DNA of 64,000 nucleotides. Origin: Roseimarinus sediminis (lineage in GTDB: Bacteria; Bacteroidota; Bacteroidia; Bacteroidales; Prolixibacteraceae). The translations under genes and the position numbers were made by a program. Under the pieces are notes generated by a model. The model saw only the letters and a list, made by a program, of their open reading frames with translations, ran no database searches and was not told the DNA's origin. How positions within the stretch are numbered: position 1 is the stretch's first letter; every line of letters begins with the position of its first letter. Shown one piece after another: positions 35,901 to 45,400 of the stretch. The stretch covers positions 101,801 through 165,800 of the forward strand of contig NZ_JBNPXV010000011.1 in the NCBI RefSeq assembly GCF_050433125.1. The letters are read 5' to 3'.

Positions 35901-38900
35901 TGGATGGCTTCAGGAATACTGTCTGACAGATTGTACGACTTGATTTCCTGTCCGGCCCAGTCGGCTGAATCAGCAGTTCCAAGTGTCCACTGGATCATTT
36001 GATCGACACTATATTCAGCAGTGATAGGATGCTGATTGTTCAGAATTTTCATTTTTGCTGTCTCAACATCATAGGCATCTGCCCCTTTCATGTTTTTAAA
36101 CTGAGCAGCATTCTTATCGTTGATCCAACCCCACTTGTTGTTCTTGGGTCCGTCATTTTGCATCGATACACAAGGAACAGGATAACCGTCTTTTGCAAAA
36201 CTGTTTACCCAGCTTGATCCAACACCACCACCAATTACCAGACCGGCATAAGGAGTATAATCAAATCCTTCGACGTTAAGGGCCAATTTGTTTTCAAGCG
36301 TTACAGAGTAACCTGCTTCAACCAAAGCATCGTATACATTGGTATCGAAAGCTTTCGAGGCACTGTAAACACCATTTCCTCCGCTCACGTAAAGGATCTC
36401 AATCGCGGCCTGCCTGTGCACGGTAATAGGATAAGTCATTGTAGTTTCACCAACCGGAGCGGTAACTACAATTTCGTAATCTTTAGTTTCACCATTGGCA
36501 ACATTGATTGCCGGCAAAGTGACAACTGCATCTTTTGAAACAGTTTGAACGCTTAACGTGGCACTGCTGGTACCTCGTGGTAATGTCAGCTGATAAGCAT
36601 CGGCATTTGAATCGTAAGCCAGCTTTCCGGCTGAAGCAGTAATACTCTCAATAGCTGCTGAGTTGGAAATACCATAGGCTGGGATATCCAGACCAGCGGC
36701 TGCATACACTGCGTTTCTCCATAATGTTAAGCCTGCATCGGTTAAATTGTCACCACCGTCTTTCGATATGGCACCAAAATTCATCGCCAGGGTAATCATT
36801 CGTGCCTGAAGTGTTTCAGAACCTATGCTGGCACCAGCTGGAATGTCATTGATGAAAACAGTCACATTGGCTGGATCATTGACACCATTGGCAAGCAGTG
36901 TGTTTTCAACCGAAATTGGTACATCTACTGCATACTGCAGTGCCTTGGTTGCCTTATCGCCAGTTCCGTCGCCAGCATCGTTCGATACGGTTTTTATCAG
37001 CTGGACAGAGTCACCATCAAAGGTAATACCATTGAATAAAGCGTTTGCCTGATTTTCAGGACCAGCCTTCATATACAATGTATAGGGCTGTTCGCCACCA
37101 CTACCATCACCTGAGGTAAAACCACGACCCGACTTCATCGCAAATACCTTGTTATACACAAAAGGTACCGGGATATTGGCCATTCCCAGGGTGCCACCGG
37201 GTTTTAGAATGTCTACCGACGAACCAAAACTTTCCTGAACAACCACTGCATCATAAGTACTCAGATCGAAAACTGAATCAGCGGCGACCACCTTAACATC
37301 CAGCTTAATGTTTTTATCATTCTTCAACATTTGAATGATGGGGTCGTTATCAGGTTGGGTGGCTCCCACACCTGTCATTTCTTTATCAAGCGTTACATAG
37401 GCAACATTCTTTACATTGTCGATTTTGTAAAGTTCCCAATTATCGATAAATACCAGTTTCCCGGTTGAAGCAGCATCGACATTGTTGATGGAGATAAATG
37501 CTGATCCCGGATTATTCCCGGTTTGAAAGGTTGTATCAATTTCAACCCATTCGCCGTTGGTATGCGGCATCGGCATCAGAAAGATGTTCGAAGATCCTTT
37601 GGCAAGCATTGCCACACTTCCGTCCAATGTTTTGTACATTACACGTACCCGGTAAATCGAATTGGCTTCCCATGCAACCGGGTTGACATCTAATGCAGCT
37701 CCATCGGGCCAGCCATTGGTAGTCGCATTAAATTTCATACTCGACAATCCTGAATAGGATTCGGTATAGGTAATTGCCTTTTTACCCCAGCCCTGATACA
37801 AAGCAACATCGGTCATTTCGGGGTCAGGAATGATATTATCCAGATCGGCATATAAAGGAACAAAATCATGATCTTCAACAACCCGGAAAATGATTGTATA
37901 GTCAAGTGTAGTGGTTTCATCCTGCGATACCACACTTACAATGGCAGTATCCAGGCTCCCTTGGATGTCAACAACTCCGGTACCAGTTACTGTAGCAGCG
38001 GTGATCATTGCTTCAGCTGCAATGGTTGCAGAAGTAGTTCCTTCTTCAATCGGCACGACATATTCAAAGGTACTAGCCTTAAATTCGGGATACAACATTT
38101 TACCATCAACGGATAATGAAGCCAGACGGGCATCTGAACCACCAAGATATTGCAGTGAGCTTTCAAGAATTGTTGCTTCATCAAGCTCGCCATTGTAAAT
38201 ATTGAAAGTTTCGAGTGAAACATTGTAGTTTGGATCACCCCAGCTGTCTGCACCTTTAAAAATATTGGCAACCTGATTATCCAGGGTACTAATATAATCA
38301 CCTTCGGTTGCTGTTTCAGCAACCAATACGCCATCGATATAATACTTCAACGCATCGGGCGAAAGAATGGCTACAACATGATGAAGTTTTCCATCGTCCA
38401 GCTCAGTACCACTCAATGCGGCCGTTTTTGTGCTGGTACCATTGTTGGTTTCAATGCGTGTTTCATTACCATTGCGGGTCGGCTGAATCCAAAAACATTT
38501 GTTACCGCCTGTATTGTTGCCAAAATAAGCCAGCATGGTGTATGAACTGTTTGCTACATTGAATGTTTCAAGGTAAGCTTCTATGGTGATGGCATTATAG
38601 GTATTCAATGCCAATGCTGCCGCATCCAGTGAGATGTAACCGTCGGTTTTGGCACTTGCACCCGAAACGGTACATTTTCCGTCGGCAATCGTAATTTTTT
38701 CACCATGTAAGGTACCATCTAAACCACCAACCACATCGGCTGCTGTTCCATCCTCAAAGGTGTAGGAATGAGTCAGTACCGTTTCGGCAGGGCCGGCTGC
38801 TTCGGCTTTCACATAATAAACATTAACTCCGCTCGATGGCGAGTACATATAAATTGTGGTGGCATCACCTGTATACTCGTAGGTTTCCATACCAAGGGCG

Positions 38901-39322
38901 GCTCCCATTGCTGGAAATACAGCAAGGGTATCACCGGTACCGGCGTTTACGATGAGCAGTTCTCGATCGGCACTGCTGCTCGAAGACATGGCTGCCACAG
39001 TAATGCTGGAATTTCCATCCACATCAAAGGCAACAACCCGTGCTTCGGCAACTCCTTCGCTTAAACTACCGCTACCGCCCAATTTCAGACGATGCGTAAA
39101 CGAAAGGTCTCCGACCGACTTATTATTGGCATCGACAGTCACCTTTTTATCGGCTGATGCATAAATCGTTAAACCATCAACCGTGACCGTTTCTGTGATA
39201 TCTCCCAGTGCATTGAAGGCATCACTGCTGATATTCCACTCCTGTGCCTGATTAACATTAAATAAACCCGCAGTGACCAGAACACAAATCAGTGCAAGTA
39301 ATTTCATAGTAGAAGTTTTCAT
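32978..39322 (-). CDS. Giant T9SS multidomain protein with internal duplications, candidate surface glycan binder
   Basis: A 2114-residue exported protein (signal peptide ends NVNQAQ near residue 26). Domains in order, with rough residues: beta region 30-180; LamG-like sandwich 184-395 (HSYTFEDGT, YNAITIEAYLETF); cadherin-like sandwich 396-480; CBM-like jelly roll 485-640; module A, 641-882, flavodoxin/amidotransferase-like (AYVTLDKEM, QPDNDPIIQMLK); module B1, about 900-1225 (ILYVSGGNGVYSASKAFDTN); module B2, about 1228-1540, nearly identical to B1; ricin-like beta-trefoil about 1545-1690; module A again, 1701-1939; cadherin-like sandwich 1945-2035; T9SS sorting tail 2040-2114. Modules A and B look like ThuA-type Rossmann domains. 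No catalytic triad is evident. It has LacI-type sites upstream, so it is probably co-regulated with the pectin acid catabolic operon. Confidence 0.8.
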   Translation of the reverse strand: MKTSTMKLLALICVLVTAGLFNVNQAQEWNISSDAFNALGDITETVTVDGLTIYASADKKVTVDANNKSVGDLSFTHRLKLGGSGSLSEGVAEARVVAFDVDGNSSITVAAMSSSSSADRELLIVNAGTGDTLAVFPAMGAALGMETYEYTGDATTIYMYSPSSGVNVYYVKAEAAGPAETVLTHSYTFEDGTAADVVGGLDGTLHGEKITIADGKCTVSGASAKTDGYISLDAAALALNTYNAITIEAYLETFNVANSSYTMLAYFGNNTGGNKCFWIQPTRNGNETRIETNNGTSTKTAALSGTELDDGKLHHVVAILSPDALKYYIDGVLVAETATEGDYISTLDNQVANIFKGADSWGDPNYNVSLETFNIYNGELDEATILESSLQYLGGSDARLASLSVDGKMLYPEFKASTFEYVVPIEEGTTSATIAAEAMITAATVTGTGVVDIQGSLDTAIVSVVSQDETTTLDYTIIFRVVEDHDFVPLYADLDNIIPDPEMTDVALYQGWGKKAITYTESYSGLSSMKFNATTNGWPDGAALDVNPVAWEANSIYRVRVMYKTLDGSVAMLAKGSSNIFLMPMPHTNGEWVEIDTTFQTGNNPGSAFISINNVDAASTGKLVFIDNWELYKIDNVKNVAYVTLDKEMTGVGATQPDNDPIIQMLKNDKNIKLDVKVVAADSVFDLSTYDAVVVQESFGSSVDILKPGGTLGMANIPVPFVYNKVFAMKSGRGFTSGDGSGGEQPYTLYMKAGPENQANALFNGITFDGDSVQLIKTVSNDAGDGTGDKATKALQYAVDVPISVENTLLANGVNDPANVTVFINDIPAGASIGSETLQARMITLAMNFGAISKDGGDNLTDAGLTLWRNAVYAAAGLDIPAYGISNSAAIESITASAGKLAYDSNADAYQLTLPRGTSSATLSVQTVSKDAVVTLPAINVANGETKDYEIVVTAPVGETTMTYPITVHRQAAIEILYVSGGNGVYSASKAFDTNVYDALVEAGYSVTLENKLALNVEGFDYTPYAGLVIGGGVGSSWVNSFAKDGYPVPCVSMQNDGPKNNKWGWINDKNAAQFKNMKGADAYDVETAKMKILNNQHPITAEYSVDQMIQWTLGTADSADWAGQEIKSYNLSDSIPEAIQLATIPAKDGSLYPTMWAVPAGTSVRSLQADNTYARVETGSNVVLMYLFNNGLLYASDDFGALLTKSLNWAMTAGVEVAIDELTASVGTLNYDSNAEAYSLVLPAGTASAELSATVANGVDVTYPTINVANGATENYEIVASALGGVVSKSYPIEVHTQAAGEILYVSGGNGVYSASKAFDTNVYDALVEAGYSVTMANKLALNVEGFDYTPYAGLVIGGGVGSSWVNSFAKDGYPVPCVSMQNDGPKNNKWGWINDKNAAQFKNMKGADAYDVETAKMKILNNQHPITAEYSVDQMIQWTLGTADSADWAGQEIKSYNLSDSIPEAIQLATIPAKDGSLYPTMWAVPAGTSVRSLQADNTYARVETGSNVVLMYLFNNGLLYASDDFDALLTKSLDWAINSKASVVEEGVYYNIVQKNSNLVIGADTDPVTQPAVMTATGANDQAFQFIPVEGKTSTFYIKNAEGMYLNKAGTDNWTTLLSADINGLLSEWVLNGTDLSSVTFQIVDNLVNISAAKSYLSTNEAASGENLYCDKPAQAVGSNGEFMLVPVEISGGTKKLAYVTYNKEMDATAVQPDNDPIIQMMKNYPEFEMDVMVVSADSVFSLDGYDLVVVQEGFSSGAAVFTPGHSLALANFKVPFVYNKSYALRNGKAVVSGGGTSGEIAGTAISVPAASQSHELYSGITFTDNAFNVFRSTAADNGSAGTKALNYTYGLTISDAGTLIATATEITDASNVVFVNDIPAGTVVGDQTLQARMIAICQNFGAISANDGKNMTDEGLTMWRNAIFMAAGLEAPDTLYSTGEVVLSSDATLATLTVSAGELSPAFAADVTEYTVNVPTGTTSVDVAATANHAAASVSGTGSVTLPEGGTSVDLVVTAEDGSTKTYKVTFTIGVGFGSYGMNLALYPNPASQVLNISGSEIKHAEVFNLSGAKMKVTMLSNSQLDVSELERGSYVLRVYGTNQQVAVLKFNKQ
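34738..35400 (-). repeat. Near-identical internal direct repeat, copy 2 (module B2)
   Basis: About 660 bases repeat at an offset of 984 bases (328 codons) inside the giant gene. Identity by eye is complete from 34738 to about 35290 and again from about 35320 to 35400, with a short diverged patch between. The frame is kept. Confidence 0.9.
35722..36384 (-). repeat. Near-identical internal direct repeat, copy 1 (module B1)
   Basis: Partner of the repeat at 34738-35400. The flanking parts of modules B1 and B2 are clearly diverged, so the identical core points to a recent gene conversion or recent unequal exchange rather than an old duplication. Confidence 0.9.
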
Positions 39323-39370
39323 AATTTTCCAATTTGTTATTAGCGCAATTAAACGCGATTAGTTAATAGG

Positions 39371-39384
39371 TGTTTTCGTTTACA
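39371..39384. promoter_or_regulatory. LacI-type site upstream of the giant protein gene (proximal)
   Basis: TGTTTTCGTTTACA keeps the central CGTTTACA and the outer TG. It lies 49 bases before the start codon of the 2114-residue protein. Confidence 0.5.
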
Positions 39385-39437
39385 CTTTACATCTTTCTGT
39401 TTTTCTTTTATTTATGGTTCATATCTAAATAATTTCA

Positions 39438-39451
39438 TGCTATCGTTTACA
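39438..39451. promoter_or_regulatory. LacI-type site upstream of the giant protein gene (distal)
   Basis: TGCTATCGTTTACA matches the palindromic pattern with one left-arm change. It lies between the LacI gene stop (39479) and the giant gene, 116 bases before the latter's start. Confidence 0.55.
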
Positions 39452-39478
39452 TTTATTGTTATTTAAAATGGAGTGCTG

Positions 39479-40474
39479 TCAGGATGATTTACGAATAATT
39501 AGTTCAGCGTTCAACATCATTTGAATGGGGGCGCGTGTAGGGTCTACGATTCGTTGAAGCAACAACTCACCTGCCCTTTTACCAATTTCCATTGCCGGTT
39601 GTCTTACGGCGGTCAGGGGCGGATTCAGTGAGTTTGCCCAATACATATCGTCGAAACCCACAATGGCCAGATCACCTGGAATACTAAGCCCCTTATGATG
39701 AATGGTTTCGAGCGCACCCAGGGTAATCAGGTTATTCCCCGTAAAAACTGCATCGGGCGGATTATCCAGCCTGAGCAGCTCGGCACAAAGCTCAACACCA
39801 CTCTGGTGTTTTGAGTTACCATACCTCACCAGATTCGGATCGTAGGCAATGTTGTTTTCTGTTAATGCCCTGCGGTAACCCATTTCGCGGTATCGGCTCG
39901 ACGGAATGGTTGCCAGACCGGCAATGTAAGCAATGCGCCGGAAACCCGACTTTGCCAAATGATCAACGGCCAGATAAGCACCTCTTTCATTATCTACAAG
40001 CACCACATCCACCGCCGTTTCGTTTAAGCCGCGGTCGACACATACCACAGGCAGGCCGTCATTTACCATCTTTTTAAGCTGCATGTCATCTTCACTTGCC
40101 GGGGCAGCAATTAAACCATCGATTGACTCCGATTGCAAAATTTCGAGATAAAGTTTTTCCTTCTTCTCGTCCTGACCGAAGTTACACATAATAATGGCGT
40201 AATTATTTGTATAGGCTACCTCCTCAATCCCCCTTAAAACATCAACATAAAAAGGATTATCAATATCCGGAATCAGCACGCCAAGCAAGTTACTGGACAC
40301 ACTCTTCGACCTCAGTCGCTTGGCCACCCTGCTAGGCTGATACTTCAACTCTTTAATTGCCTTCAGTATCCTGGCCCTTGTTTCGTCGTTTACACTGTTG
40401 CTGTTATTAAGCACCCTCGAAACAGTAGCCACAGATACCCCGGCCCGTTTCGCAACATCGTTCATGCTTGCCAT
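39479..40474 (-). CDS. LacI-family transcription regulator
   Basis: A 331-residue DNA-binding regulator. Residues 1-60 hold the LacI helix-turn-helix and hinge: NDVAKRAGVSVATVSRVLNN, then ETRARILKAIKELKYQPSRVA. Residues about 65-331 are a periplasmic-binding-protein-like sensor domain (LLGVLIPDIDNPFYVDVLRGI, DGLIAAPAS, VVCVDRGLN, AIVGFDDMYWANSLNPPLTAVRQP). The ligand is unknown; a pectin-derived sugar or sugar acid is likely. Sites matching its family's operator lie upstream of the GH28 operon, the giant gene, the 339-residue T9SS gene and the catabolic operon. It stands divergent from the GH28 operon with a 418-base gap holding two sites, one of which may also be its own control site. A second in-frame ATG three codons in (MNDVAK) is an equally plausible start. 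Confidence 0.95.
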   Translation of the reverse strand: MASMNDVAKRAGVSVATVSRVLNNSNSVNDETRARILKAIKELKYQPSRVAKRLRSKSVSSNLLGVLIPDIDNPFYVDVLRGIEEVAYTNNYAIIMCNFGQDEKKEKLYLEILQSESIDGLIAAPASEDDMQLKKMVNDGLPVVCVDRGLNETAVDVVLVDNERGAYLAVDHLAKSGFRRIAYIAGLATIPSSRYREMGYRRALTENNIAYDPNLVRYGNSKHQSGVELCAELLRLDNPPDAVFTGNNLITLGALETIHHKGLSIPGDLAIVGFDDMYWANSLNPPLTAVRQPAMEIGKRAGELLLQRIVDPTRAPIQMMLNAELIIRKSS

Positions 40475-40624
40475 AGTTCCTATCCGTTAAAAGGTCGTAA
40501 ACCTTTCTTCAATTCGGTAATGTTTTTATTTTGCCCAGCGCTGATTTCCTTCAGTTTCAATCACAAAAAACACCTGATCTAAAATAATGTCAGTAAAAGT
40601 AAAGATATATTTTCAGGAATGCAA

Positions 40625-40638
40625 TGTAATCGTTATCA
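40625..40638. promoter_or_regulatory. LacI-family operator, distal to GH28
   Basis: TGTAATCGTTATCA lies in the divergent region, about 150 bases from the lacI-like start and 254 from the GH28 start. Confidence 0.6.
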
Positions 40639-40759
40639 ATTTTAAGTTTTCTTCTCAAATAAATCAATCAGACACCAGCAATACGACCCCCATCTGAATG
40701 CACACCTAGTCATTAATAACTAGCAACTTATTTACAACCCCAAAAGAAGAGCATATTCG

Positions 40760-40773
40760 TGTAATCGTTTTCA
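40760..40773. promoter_or_regulatory. LacI-family operator, proximal to GH28
   Basis: TGTAATCGTTTTCA, identical to the site before the catabolic operon, abuts the possible -33 element of the GH28 promoter. Confidence 0.65.
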
Positions 40774-40804
40774 TTGGAAACTTTGTTTTTTTGTACTATC
40801 ATTG
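40774..40804 (+). promoter_or_regulatory. Possible Bacteroidota-type promoter for GH28 operon
   Basis: TTG at 40774-40776, a 20-base spacer and TATCATTG at 40797-40804 (one mismatch to TAnnTTTG) lie about 88 bases before the GH28 start. The match is modest. Confidence 0.35.
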
Positions 40805-40892
40805 CAATCAGATTTCATTTTACCGTTATATAGACTGAAATCGGCTGATGGCGACAGCTACTGCTCTCATGTAAACAATTAATCCTTTCGAA

Positions 40893-42458
40893 ATGAAAAT
40901 ATTGACAAAAAAAATCACACTCCTCTTCCTTTTGATAAGTAGCTTCACTTCCTCGTACGCCACCCTGAACATCATGGATTATGGTGCCGACAACACGGGT
41001 AAAACAAATGTAAAAACCATGATCGACAAAGCCATTGACGAACTGGCAAAAGAAGGTGGCGGAACACTTTATTTTCCGGCAGGAATTTATCTTACAGGCC
41101 CCATACACATGAAAAGCAACATAACACTGAACCTTGATGCAGGGGCAGTGCTGAAGTTCTCCGATAATTTCGACGATTATCTGCCCATGATTCCCTCGCG
41201 CTGGGAAGGCACCAATGTAAACAATTTCTCTCCGCTCATTTATGCCTGGGAAGCCGAAAATATAAGCATCGTCGGACGCGGACAAATTGATGGTCAGGGC
41301 AAGGCCTGGTGGGATTTCCACCACACACTCTACGCCAAACCAAAAGATTACCAATCGAAATGGCAGCAACTGTTCCATGAAGCCAACCCCGATGTGCTCA
41401 AACCCGACATCCCGGGCATGATCGACCGCGGCTTTTGCCGGCCTCCTTTTATTCAGTTTTTGCATTGCAATAACATTCGCATCGAAGGAATCACCATCAC
41501 CAACTCTCCTTTCTGGACTGTCAACCCGCAATACTGCCAGAACGTTACCATCGACGGAGTCACCATCATCAATCCCGACTCTCCCAACACCGACGGGATC
41601 AATCCTGAATCATGCAAAAATGTGCACATCGCCAACTGCTACGTTTCGGTGGGAGACGACTGCATTACACTCAAATCGGGCAAAGACAGGGATGGACGAA
41701 AAACTGCTGTTCCCTGCGAAAACATTACCATTACCAACTGCACCCTGCTCGAAGGCCATGGCGCCGTGGTAATTGGCAGCGAAATGTCGGGCGATGTAAA
41801 AAAAGTGACCATTTCGAATTGTGTATTCGAAGGCACCGACCGGGGCATTCGGATCAAATCGGCCCGTGGCCGTGGCGGAGTAGTCGAAGACATTACCGTA
41901 AGCAATATTGTGGTGAAAAACCTGAAAAAGGAAGCCATCAAACTGAACATGCAATACCACACCACCGAATACGAACCGGTATCAGAACGCACCCCCTCAT
42001 TCAGGAACATCCACATCAGCAACATGACAGGTACCGCCCAACAGGCAGTATTTCTGCTGGGACTCGAAGAACTTCCCATTCACGACATTTCATTCAGCAA
42101 CATTCAGCTAAAATGCGAATTGGGAATCACCATGAGCGAAGCCAACAGAATTGAACTACACAATGTAAATATCGATACTAAAACCGGGCCGGCTTTAAAA
42201 GCCGAAAACACCAGCATGCTCGAAATCGACGGACTGAGCAGCAACACACCCAAGACCGACCGGCCCCTCATCGAGCTGAACAATGTACAACAGGCTTTCA
42301 TCCATTCCTGTTTTCAAACAACAGCCACTCCGCTCTTTCTCAGCAGTAAGGGTGCTGCAAGTCGCGACATTTTCCTTCAAAATAATGTGTACCTTCATAT
42401 TGAAAAAATTCATCAAAAAAGTGACGAAGTAAGTGAGGAAGCTGTGACCATAAAATAA
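40893..42458 (+). CDS. GH28 polygalacturonase/rhamnogalacturonase
   Basis: A 521-residue secreted inverting hydrolase (signal peptide about 1-23, ending SSYA). The right-handed beta-helix has the full GH28 active site: SPNTDGINPE with Asp234, VGDDCITLKSG with Asp255/Asp256, LEGHGAVVIGSE with His289, and GIRIKSARGRGG with Arg320/Lys322. It cleaves alpha-1,4 galacturonate bonds, probably exo-acting on galacturonan or on rhamnogalacturonan oligomers given the GH105 and GH106-like neighbours. It opens the plus-strand enzyme operon, 9 bases ahead of the GH106-like gene. Two LacI-type sites precede it. Confidence 0.95.
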   Translation: MKILTKKITLLFLLISSFTSSYATLNIMDYGADNTGKTNVKTMIDKAIDELAKEGGGTLYFPAGIYLTGPIHMKSNITLNLDAGAVLKFSDNFDDYLPMIPSRWEGTNVNNFSPLIYAWEAENISIVGRGQIDGQGKAWWDFHHTLYAKPKDYQSKWQQLFHEANPDVLKPDIPGMIDRGFCRPPFIQFLHCNNIRIEGITITNSPFWTVNPQYCQNVTIDGVTIINPDSPNTDGINPESCKNVHIANCYVSVGDDCITLKSGKDRDGRKTAVPCENITITNCTLLEGHGAVVIGSEMSGDVKKVTISNCVFEGTDRGIRIKSARGRGGVVEDITVSNIVVKNLKKEAIKLNMQYHTTEYEPVSERTPSFRNIHISNMTGTAQQAVFLLGLEELPIHDISFSNIQLKCELGITMSEANRIELHNVNIDTKTGPALKAENTSMLEIDGLSSNTPKTDRPLIELNNVQQAFIHSCFQTTATPLFLSSKGAASRDIFLQNNVYLHIEKIHQKSDEVSEEAVTIK

Positions 42459-42467
42459 AATCGTACC

Positions 42468-45400
42468 ATGAAGAAAAAGTTCTTTCAATATACCAATAGC
42501 CCTTTGCTGATTATTCTGCTTGCAATAAGCACCTTATCGTCATGCAAAAATAACAAAGAGCTGGAAGGCGCATCGTACGATCAAACCATTTCGCATGCTA
42601 CTTTTACCAACCCGCCGGCCAGCTACCGGTCGTTTCCGTTTTATTCACTGAACGACAGCCTCAACCCGGAAGAACTCAGAGAACAAATCCGCTCGTTTGC
42701 CGAGGCCGGCATGGGCGGCTTTTACCTCCACAGCCGCGACGGTTTGTTGACCGAATACCTGGGTGACGATTGGTGGCAGGCCATCGATGCCGCAGTGGAC
42801 GAAGCCAACAAACTGGGACTCGAAGCAAGTTTCTACGACGAAGACAAATGGCCCAGTGGTTATGCCGGTGGTAGTATTCCTCGTATGGGCGAGGCTTTTC
42901 GGGCCAAATCGCTGGCACGTATCAGCAAAAACACCAGGCTTCCGGCAGGCGCCGAAATCATAAAATCAGACGACCACTACCATTACATCATTCATACAGC
43001 ACCAATGGGAAATCCGATTTTCAACGGAACAGCCTGGGTCGACCTGATGAACCCCATGGTGGTTGACTCCTTCCTGCAAAGCACACACAAGCTTTATTTT
43101 TCAAAATACAAACAGCTGCAAAGCCGCTACACCCCGTCGATATTCAGCGACGAACCGCACATTCATGCACGCTATTTCGATCGCAGCACACCGCATGAGG
43201 GAATTTACACTTACTCTTCGGCCCTGCCTGAAAAATTTGAACAACTGTGGGGCTACCCCTTCGTCAATAAAATTGAACTACTTTTTGAAGAACAAGCCAA
43301 CTGGCGTGAAGTACGCCTGCACTATTACCGAACTGTCGCCTTGTTGTTCGAAGAAAATTTTTCGAAGAAAATTTCCGCTTATTGTGCTGCACAGGGCTTT
43401 AACTTTACCGGTCATTTTCTGGGCGAGGACGGCCTTGAAAAGGTGCGCGACCGCATCGGTAATTCCATGCTGCATTACCGCAACATGCAGGTTCCCGGCA
43501 TCGACCACCTGGGCCTCACCATCGAAGGACGGCTTTTAACTGCACGACGGCTAAGCAGTGTGGCCAATCAGTTTGGAACGCCCCGGCGCATGAGCGAACT
43601 TTTCGGAATTACCGGTCATAACATGAATTTCGAAGACCGCAAATGGCTTACAGGCTGGCATGCCGTACTGGGCATTAACCATTATGTGCCCCACCTTACG
43701 GCTTACAGTCTGAAGGGCCTTCGTAAACGCGACTATCCGCCGACCTTCTCCTACCACCAGCCCTACTGGTCGTACAATAAAATAATAGAAGACTACATGG
43801 CACGTCTGGCCTACGCCACCACAATTGGCGAACCCAGGCCTCAGTTTCTGGTCATTAGTCCGCTTGAAAGCGAATATGCCAAAGGAGATGACGATGGCGA
43901 TTTTACTGCTCAGCAACTCGAAGTTCTGAATGCTCTGCAGAATGCTCACTACGACTACGACATTGGCGACGAACAAATCATGGCCGATACTGCTTTAACA
44001 GAGAACAGGCAGATCAAAATAGGGCAAATGAGCTACCCCAATGTCATTCTTCCCGATATGCTTACCATCAGGGCCTCAACTTTTGCTTTGCTGGAAGCCT
44101 TGGACGAAAAGGGAGGTAATATTTTTTACACCCACCGTCTGCCGCAGTATATCGATGGACTGCCCGCGGAAGCCCGGCTTAAAAAGCTTGAACAATTTGC
44201 TGTAAAAATTGATCCCAAGCACTTTGAGGAACAAATTTCGGCTTACGTAAAACCGCCAATAAACATCCAAGGCGAAGCACCTGAAAAAATATGGACTCAG
44301 GTCAGGTACAGCAAAGAAGGCGAACTGATTCAGCTTTACAATACCAGTCACACACAGGCCATGCGCTTTACCTTACAAAGTGAAAGCCTGAATGATCGTC
44401 CTGTTTTATGGGATCCTTCATCAGGACAGTGTTTTACAATCCAACTCAACCACCAGGAACAGGCAGAACTTCATCTTCCGGCCTCTTCTTCCGTGTGGAT
44501 TACCACCGGAAAACTGAGCCGGAATGCTCTGAACACTCAGCCCTACCCTGAAAACAAAAAGCAGGCCGTGTTAAAACAGCTCGACAACAAATGGGAAGGC
44601 AAACGCCTTTCACCCAACTCCCTTACGCTCGACTTTGCAAGTTACGCAACTGCCGGAAATAATTGGAGCGAGCCCGAACCGGTCATAGCCATTATGCAAC
44701 AGCTCACCAATAAACAATACAACGGGAAACTAAAACTGCGCTATACCTTCGAGGTGGCCGCACTTCCTTCCAATATTGCTTTGTCGGTAGAGCAAGCATG
44801 GATGTTTAATTCGATCAACATCAATGGAAAAGCACTGAAATTCGACACACAGAATTTCTTCATCGATCACCAGTTTCCGGTGGCCGATGTAAAAGAATGG
44901 GTCAAAGCCGGAAAAAACATCGTTGAAATGGAGCTCGATTTTTTGGCTCCCGTCGATACCAGCAGCATTCAGTCAATACGCTATGGCAGCGAACTCGAAA
45001 GCATATACCTGTTAGGCGATTTTGCCGTAAGCGGAAATGCACACAGTGTATTGCATGAAACCCATCGCAACAACACGGGGCTTTTCATTCCACGCCCGGC
45101 GCATGGCTTTGGCAGTTTTGAGCTCGCTGCCGAAAATTCACAATTTACCGGTGATCTCACGCCCGAAGGCTATCCCTTTTATTCGGGAGGTTTTGAACTC
45201 AGCCAGGAATTCACCCTGACCAGCGATGTTGATGGCAAAGACCTCCTGTTGCGCTTCCCCAATACCGAAGCCATCGTAATGCTTGTTGAACTGAACGGGC
45301 AGGCCGTCGACACCCTGGTGTGGTCACCTTTTGAAGTGAACATCAGCCCTTTTGTGCGCGAAGGCAGCAATCAGCTGAAAGTGACACTCTACAATTCGCT

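Larger units (their letters stand above)
40475..40892. other. Divergent control region between lacI-like gene and GH28 operon
   Basis: 418 bases without a credible gene. They contain two LacI-type sites (40625-40638 and 40760-40773) and a possible Bacteroidota promoter for GH28 (40774-40804). An open frame running through it on the minus strand from the GH28 gene is only a shadow. Confidence 0.65.

Noticed and set aside
34738..36384. Direct repeats as part of a CRISPR or mobile element
   Set aside because: They are in-frame parts of one gene, too long for CRISPR repeats and without transposase or terminal repeats.
40815..41531. 238-codon open frame on the minus strand across the start of the GH28 gene
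   Set aside because: It is antisense to a clear GH28 with all active-site motifs, has low-complexity Cys/His content, no start context and would cover the divergent promoter.
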